Shown here piece by piece: positions 59,579 through 64,000 of a DNA stretch of 64,000 nt; positions within the stretch are counted from its first letter, which is position 1; each line of letters begins with the position of its first letter. The stretch covers positions 199,191,773 through 199,255,772 of the forward strand of contig NC_088098.1 in assembly GCF_036370855.1 (NCBI RefSeq). The letters are read 5' to 3'. The notes below the pieces were generated by a model, which saw only the letters and a list, made by a program, of their open reading frames with translations, had not been told where the DNA came from and did not search any database. The stretch comes from Dromaius novaehollandiae (Eukaryota > Chordata > Aves > Casuariiformes > Dromaiidae). The translations under genes were made by a program, and so were the position numbers.

Positions 59579-59890
59579 TCAAGATGTCCACTTTTTCGAC
59601 ACATTTAAGTGGTTCAAATGATCCCTGATGTATCTGTGCTCAGGAAACTTGGATGTTAGCAGGCTTCTGAAAGCTTCCCATTTTGCACGTCTCCCTTCTG
59701 CATTATGATTGTATTCCTGTTCCTGTGTCAGGTAAGATCGACTCAGCCAATATTCATTCTCTGCTTCAATTTCCAGCCTTCGGATCATTGCCTGCTTCAT
59801 TGAAAGGGTTACCACTCTTGGTCGCCTATATTTTCCAATCCATTGTTTTCCAGGAATTCTCTTTCGGAGTAATGCTGTTGTTAAAAACAT
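59579..59890 (-). CDS. MRPL57: MRPL57 (mL63), mitochondrial large ribosomal subunit protein
   Basis: This is a small basic protein of the mitochondrial 39S ribosomal subunit (mL63, formerly MRP63), acting in the mitochondrial matrix. The 103-residue frame matches human MRPL57 (102 residues) along its length: MFLT at the start, [39 protein letters not shown] and [11 protein letters not shown] at the end. The whole coding region lies in one exon. On the - strand a good acceptor (TTTTGCTTTTATTTTAAG) ends at 59896, and the exon opens with GTATA directly before the ATG. A 5' non-coding exon therefore lies upstream in the CpG island. The gene is tail-to-tail with ZDHHC20 and head-to-head with SKA3, as in human. 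Confidence 0.95.
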   Translation of the reverse strand: MFLTTALLRKRIPGKQWIGKYRRPRVVTLSMKQAMIRRLEIEAENEYWLSRSYLTQEQEYNHNAEGRRAKWEAFRSLLTSKFPEHRYIRDHLNHLNVSKKWTS

Positions 59891-59895
59891 TATAC

Positions 59896-60904
59896 CTTAA
59901 AATAAAAGCAAAAAAGATATTTGTCCCTTTAAGGTAATGGGTATAACAAATTTAACAGGAGAAAAAAATCTCCACGTATTTATTCCCCTGCCTTTTCTCT
60001 AGCTGTTACAAAGCTTGAAGTTCAGAACCTGATGTTGACAAACAACCACTATGCATGGTAGACAGTACGACAGACATGTTGGAAACTTATGACCAGAAAA
60101 GGAAAAAAAAAAAAATTAACTGAGCCAAAGTTTCACTTAATTACCGTTACACTGAAATTGCAGCACGTCCTCCATAGGTCATCAAAAATTCAAAGGATTC
60201 ACCGTATTCCTTATTACTTCAAATAGCTAATTACACTGTTAAAATTGGGAGTACTTCTGGTTTCATCTAGATATGTGTTCTCATTATGACCTTCTCTCAG
60301 TATTTAAAAGTTTCCAATTAGAGCCTCTCTACATAAACTTACCAGTATGTACTATTACCCAGACTCATTTTTGAACTAGCAGAATAAGCCTTTTAGAGAA
60401 AGACAATAACCTTTATAATACTAACGAGCATAACTAAAAATCATTAATATGGCTTCCAACATAACCCACAGGTGCAATAAAAGCATAAGAAAAGCCAAGC
60501 TAAATTTACAGTAAACACTCTTTATTAACCTTTTTATTCGTCCTGAACAACCTTAATTCCTAGATCTCAGGTGTTCACAAAACTGTCAAAGCAGCCAAAC
60601 GCTTTAACTTGGCCCTACCGCGGAAAGCCGCCACCTCCGCCTTACCCCGTTCCCACAGTGCAATCGCGTGATCTGAGCTAAGGCTGAAGCTCTAGGGTTC
60701 TGCGGGGTAACTGCCGGGCTCCCCTCCCCGCCCGCACCAACGGCCAAGGAGAAGGGTGTCCCTTACCCCCACAGCCCCGTCCCCGCCGGAGCTACCTCCC
60801 GGCACAGGGGACACGCAGCCACCTCACGGCTGAGAAGCGGAGAGAACAGCCACAACAGCGCTCCGAGCCCCGCCGCTAACAGGCCCTTCCCCTCCGCGAC
60901 TCAC
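59896..60904 (-). other. MRPL57: Proposed MRPL57 5' UTR intron
   Basis: Read on the - strand, GAGCCG|GTGAGT at 60904 is a strong donor inside the CpG island. The acceptor (AG at 59897-59896) lies five bases before the MRPL57 start codon. A second possible donor, GTAAGG, lies at about 60768. The intron body is AT-rich up to about 60600 and then CpG-rich. The exon-intron assignment is inferred from splice signals alone. Confidence 0.6.
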
Positions 60905-61400
60905 CGGCTCCGGTAACGACTCTGTCCCCCGCAGAGCGAAACAAAATGGCGCTTGCACCCAGCGGGCCTTGGGCCTGTCTCGCGAGACTCCGCGCCCCGC
61001 GGCTGGGCGGGCGGGGCCTCGCGGCGCCCAATGGGGTGCGAGATGCCCGCAGGTTCGAAGCTGGTGGCGGCGCGCGGGTAACGACCTGGTGGGGGATGCG
61101 CGCGGCGGCGCCGATCCTCGCACAGCCGTTAACGGCCGCTCGCGGGCGCCGCGCTTAGCGGCGGGCTCCGCGGCGGCTGCCGGGTAGTGCTAGCACTGTC
61201 CCCCCTCGGTCTCTCTGCCGCCTTCCTTCCTCGCGAGCGATGGACGTGTCGAGGGGCTTCTTCGGGAAGCTGCGCGTTTTAGCCCTCACGCTGGAGAAGG
61301 AGGCGAAGCAGCTCGAGCGGGCTCTGCGTAGGGAGGACGCAGGTAAGCGCCGCTTCCCTCCCTCCCTCCCTCCCGGGCGTCGCCGTCTCGCCCCTGGCAT
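60600..61400. promoter_or_regulatory. Bidirectional CpG-island promoter of MRPL57 (-) and SKA3 (+)
   Basis: A dense CpG block separates two divergent genes. It contains TCTCGCGAGA at 60978-60987, a known core-promoter element of CpG-island and divergent promoters. AAAATGGCG, a YY1-like core, is at 60943-60951, close to the MRPL57 exon-1 donor. CCAAT is at 61028-61032, TTCGAA at 61054-61059, and the palindrome CCGTTAACGG at 61126-61135. No TATA box is evident. MRPL57 probably starts near 60940-60990 and SKA3 between about 61100 and 61235. Confidence 0.8.
61240..61342 (+). CDS. SKA3: SKA3 exon 1 (partial gene, continues past the window)
   Basis: It encodes the N terminus of SKA3, a subunit of the SKA complex that couples kinetochores to spindle microtubules in mitosis. 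Thirty-four codons plus one base read MDVSRGFFGKLRVLALTLEK and continue EAKQLERALRREDA. Human SKA3 has the same length to its first splice site, with GKLR.LA.TL and RAL at the same places. This is the N-terminal helix that joins the SKA coiled-coil core. The donor CAG|GTAAGC starts at 61343 in phase 1. The start is preceded by TCGCGAGCG. No later exon was recognised before 64000. Confidence 0.85.
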
Positions 61401-64000
61401 GGCCGTAAATCCTGCGGTGCCTGCGGTTGCTTCGAAGCGCTTTGTAGCTGCCCTAGAAGCGGGGGGGGGGGGCGGGAAATAGCGATTCAGCCGTCTGCAC
61501 GCTTGATTTTAAAACGTATTTCATCTTGTTCCTTCACGTTGCAATCACGAACGCTAAAAGCACTGCATGTTATTAGGCTAAGGTGTCTTCCCCACACTCT
61601 TTAGTAGTCCTAGTTGCTTCTGGTCGCTGTCTGTTATTTTACTTGGATGCTGTACGTCACTTGAACAGTAACTTGTTTAGTTTTTTTTGTTTACTTGTTT
61701 TAGAGCATCATCAGCCTTTATCAAACGTTCATCATATATACTTGTATCCCAGTAAAGTAGACTTTGTAAAGAGGTTTGAAGGAGGGGGAAAAAAGGTAGT
61801 CTGGCAGCTGCTGGAGAAGGAGGAGCACTTCTCATAGTACATGTAACAGCACAAGTGCAAAATACCAAATTGCTTGTTAGCTCTAAGATGCATCAAAATC
61901 CTATTTGTAATAGATTTGTTGTCTGTTTCTTTGTTTGAATTTTCTTCCTGCAATGGTTTGGATTTTTCCCTTTTCGTAAGCTCTCACGTGTAGATTTATT
62001 TGTTATTCCCTGGCAATCCTGCACACCTTTGCACTTAGCTTTACATTCTTCAGTTGAACTAGACATCAAATAAAACTAACACTGATCACATCTAGCTAAA
62101 AAAGACACCTTCTCTTTCCCACTCTCTGTTCCCCTCCCTCCTTTTTTTTAATGTCTGGTTTTTCTCTTTCTAATCAGCTCACAAATGGTCCTGCCTTCCT
62201 GGACTTCTGTGTGTCTTCTCCTTACCCAGGTGTTGTCTAAGGAAGAGCACACATCTCTCTCACCTCCTTAGCTGGTGGCTCTGACTTCTCCAAGGAAAAA
62301 GAGGCCCAGTACTGACTGTGATGTGGATTCATCTGGCAGAGAAACTGCACCTTTCTTGGCATTCTGTTGCACAGAATAACGGGAGGAAGAAGTAGAAGTT
62401 TTTACCCAGCCACAATATATCCAAGACACGATGCACCCAAATCCCAGCCTTTGGCCTTGTTTGTCATATTCCTGTCCTTAGATTGCTTCTAGAGAGGAGG
62501 AAAAACTTGGGAGAGAAGAGGGAAAAGGAGAGATGAAATCCAGGGAATTCTCACTGCCTCCCTGGAGAGTATATTCTGCTGCACTGCTCTCCCAGCTGCA
62601 GAACTGCTGTTCTCTTTGTGGGGATGTTGTAATCTCCATAGCGTATACTACCAACTTGCAGGTTATTTATTAATTCCTGTCCTGCTTTTTAAAACTGGAG
62701 AAGACATGCTTGACTTTTTAATGGTAATGGGAAAACACAGTGTGAATACTGTATTTTTAGCAGCCTTTACAGATAAAATACAGTAATTGCAAATAAGAAC
62801 ATTTCTGTGTGACTAAAGAATTCTTCATAGATCATGTTTTAGGAGCTTGTGAGGTAGTGTATCCCTTCTCAAAATGGGAAGGGAAACCTCCAGGATGGGG
62901 TGGGAAGTATGATATACACAGGGGATGAATACTAGCAGCCTGAAGGAAATCCATTAACCCACTGAGAAACTGAGTTTCTTCTGTAGCGATGGGGACTGCT
63001 GTGCCCTGCTCCCACCTGGCAGGGACCGTTCTCTGGACTGTTCACCAACAATCATGCAGGATGAAAGCATCCAAGTGTTTCTTTCGCAGCTTCTCTGAGT
63101 CTCCTTCTTTCTGATATTCCTCCTGTAGGGCATGAGGAGCTGGAGAATATCCCCAAATAGCACTTCCTGAAAATAGGAGGGCAGAACGTAATTTGAGCTA
63201 ACTTTCATATTTTTATTTAAGATAGCTATTAGAATATTTTGTCGTGAATTCTTGTATCCACACAGTAAATTTCTTAATGTGTTTGGGAGAAAACCCCCCG
63301 AAGAAGTAATGACAGAACCATACTTCAACTCAGTCACCCTCTTCAAAGAACTAGTAACAAAAATATCAGAAATGGAAATAGAATCTTTGAAAGTGAATTA
63401 AAACAGTTACCAAAGTAGTTATGGTTTTGTTCATATTCAGTTCCTTTAAATAACGTATTCCCGATGAGGCATACTTATTTTGCGAACTTGCAATTCGTAA
63501 ATTAAATTATATTCTGCTTTTAACTTCAAGTGAGCACTGTACTCTTCTGCATCTTCATTTTTTTTGTTCTTTTTATTTTGTGCTGTTCTTACTACACCTT
63601 TCTCCAAGGCTGGATTTGATGACTTTGCTGGCTTGCAGAGCATCTCCATAGCACTTACTTACAATCAAACAAATAAATTAGGGAGGGAAATAAAGACTCT
63701 TGTTTCTTTAAAATGCATTTTCCATTAGATTTAGCTTAAGGAAAGTTCTTTCAGCTGAATGGGCTAAACTCTTATATGGAAGGAGGTATCACCTTAATCA
63801 AAATTCTTTTTTTTTTTTTTTTTTTTTTTCTCCAACTTTCATTTTGGCTTGCTTAATGCTTGAGGATATCTTTCATTGAGAACATTATTTCTCCATCTCA
63901 TTTGTTTATAAAATGCCTATGACTGCTTTTCAGCACTGTTTGTGTCAGTGCTTGGTTCAACCAAAGAATTTTACTTGCTTCTGGCTTTGTCGAACATGAG
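61343..64000 (+). other. SKA3: SKA3 intron 1 (partial)
   Basis: After the CpG-island shoulder the sequence becomes AT-rich. It holds a G run near 61461-61471, a more GC-rich patch at about 62100-62660 with no recognised identity, and a T23 tract (63807-63829). Open - frames of 130 and 67 codons (62954-63346 and 63446-63649) match nothing I know. A search by eye for the conserved second SKA3 exon (DFEDYP-like) found nothing. Confidence 0.6.
63807..63829. repeat. T23 homopolymer tract
   Basis: Twenty-three consecutive T lie in SKA3 intron 1. It is a simple tract likely to vary in length. Confidence 0.9.

Noticed and set aside
59683-59937. 84-codon + frame antisense to MRPL57
   Set aside because: It is a shadow of the conserved MRPL57 coding sequence on the other strand.
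61583-61837. 84-codon + frame after SKA3 exon 1, ending in a Lys/Glu-rich tail
   Set aside because: It was tested as SKA3 exon 2 but lacks the conserved DFEDYP-like sequence and any match to SKA3; no good acceptor brings it into phase.

Overview
This is a window of vertebrate nuclear DNA, most likely from a bird. Genes are split by GT-AG introns, promoters sit in CpG islands, and there is a decayed CR1 LINE end and an old MIR-type SINE. The gene order ZDHHC20 - MRPL57 - SKA3 matches the block I know from human chromosome 13q12. The species cannot be fixed from the sequence.

Layout. Positions 1-3990 are non-coding, with an isolated small CpG island at about 2036-2290. From 4551 to 50590 (+) lies the complete coding region of ZDHHC20, a DHHC S-acyltransferase. 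I rebuilt it from 12 exons whose splice phases all agree: 1089 nt, 362 residues plus stop. Exon 1 is in a large CpG island (about 3990-5170). Intron 1 is 19 kb and intron 7 is 6.5 kb. A long 3' UTR probably runs to a poly(A) signal at 58582. On the - strand, MRPL57 (mitoribosomal protein mL63) has its whole coding region in one exon (59579-59890), tail-to-tail with ZDHHC20. A CpG island at about 60600-61400 is a bidirectional promoter for MRPL57 (-) and SKA3 (+). Only SKA3 exon 1 (61240-61342) is in the window; no later SKA3 exon was recognised before 64000.

Mobile DNA is sparse. A GC-rich block at about 31618-34322 in intron 3 looks like a degenerate, rearranged LTR retroelement on the - strand, with an opposite-facing LTR fragment at its left edge and a roughly 72-bp tandem repeat. 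A MIR-type SINE lies near 6405-6560 and a CR1 3' end near 27785-27960.

The most useful leads are: a possible alternative terminal exon in intron 7 (43215-43563), with a splice acceptor, an in-phase 82-codon tail, AATAAA and an A tract; a TATA-plus-CpG block in intron 1 that may be an internal promoter; symmetric mini-exons in ZDHHC20, one of which carries the catalytic DHHC motif; and a CCAAT/CHR/MYB site cluster upstream of SKA3. No tRNA, rRNA or CRISPR array was seen. All alignments were made by eye and from memory of the families.
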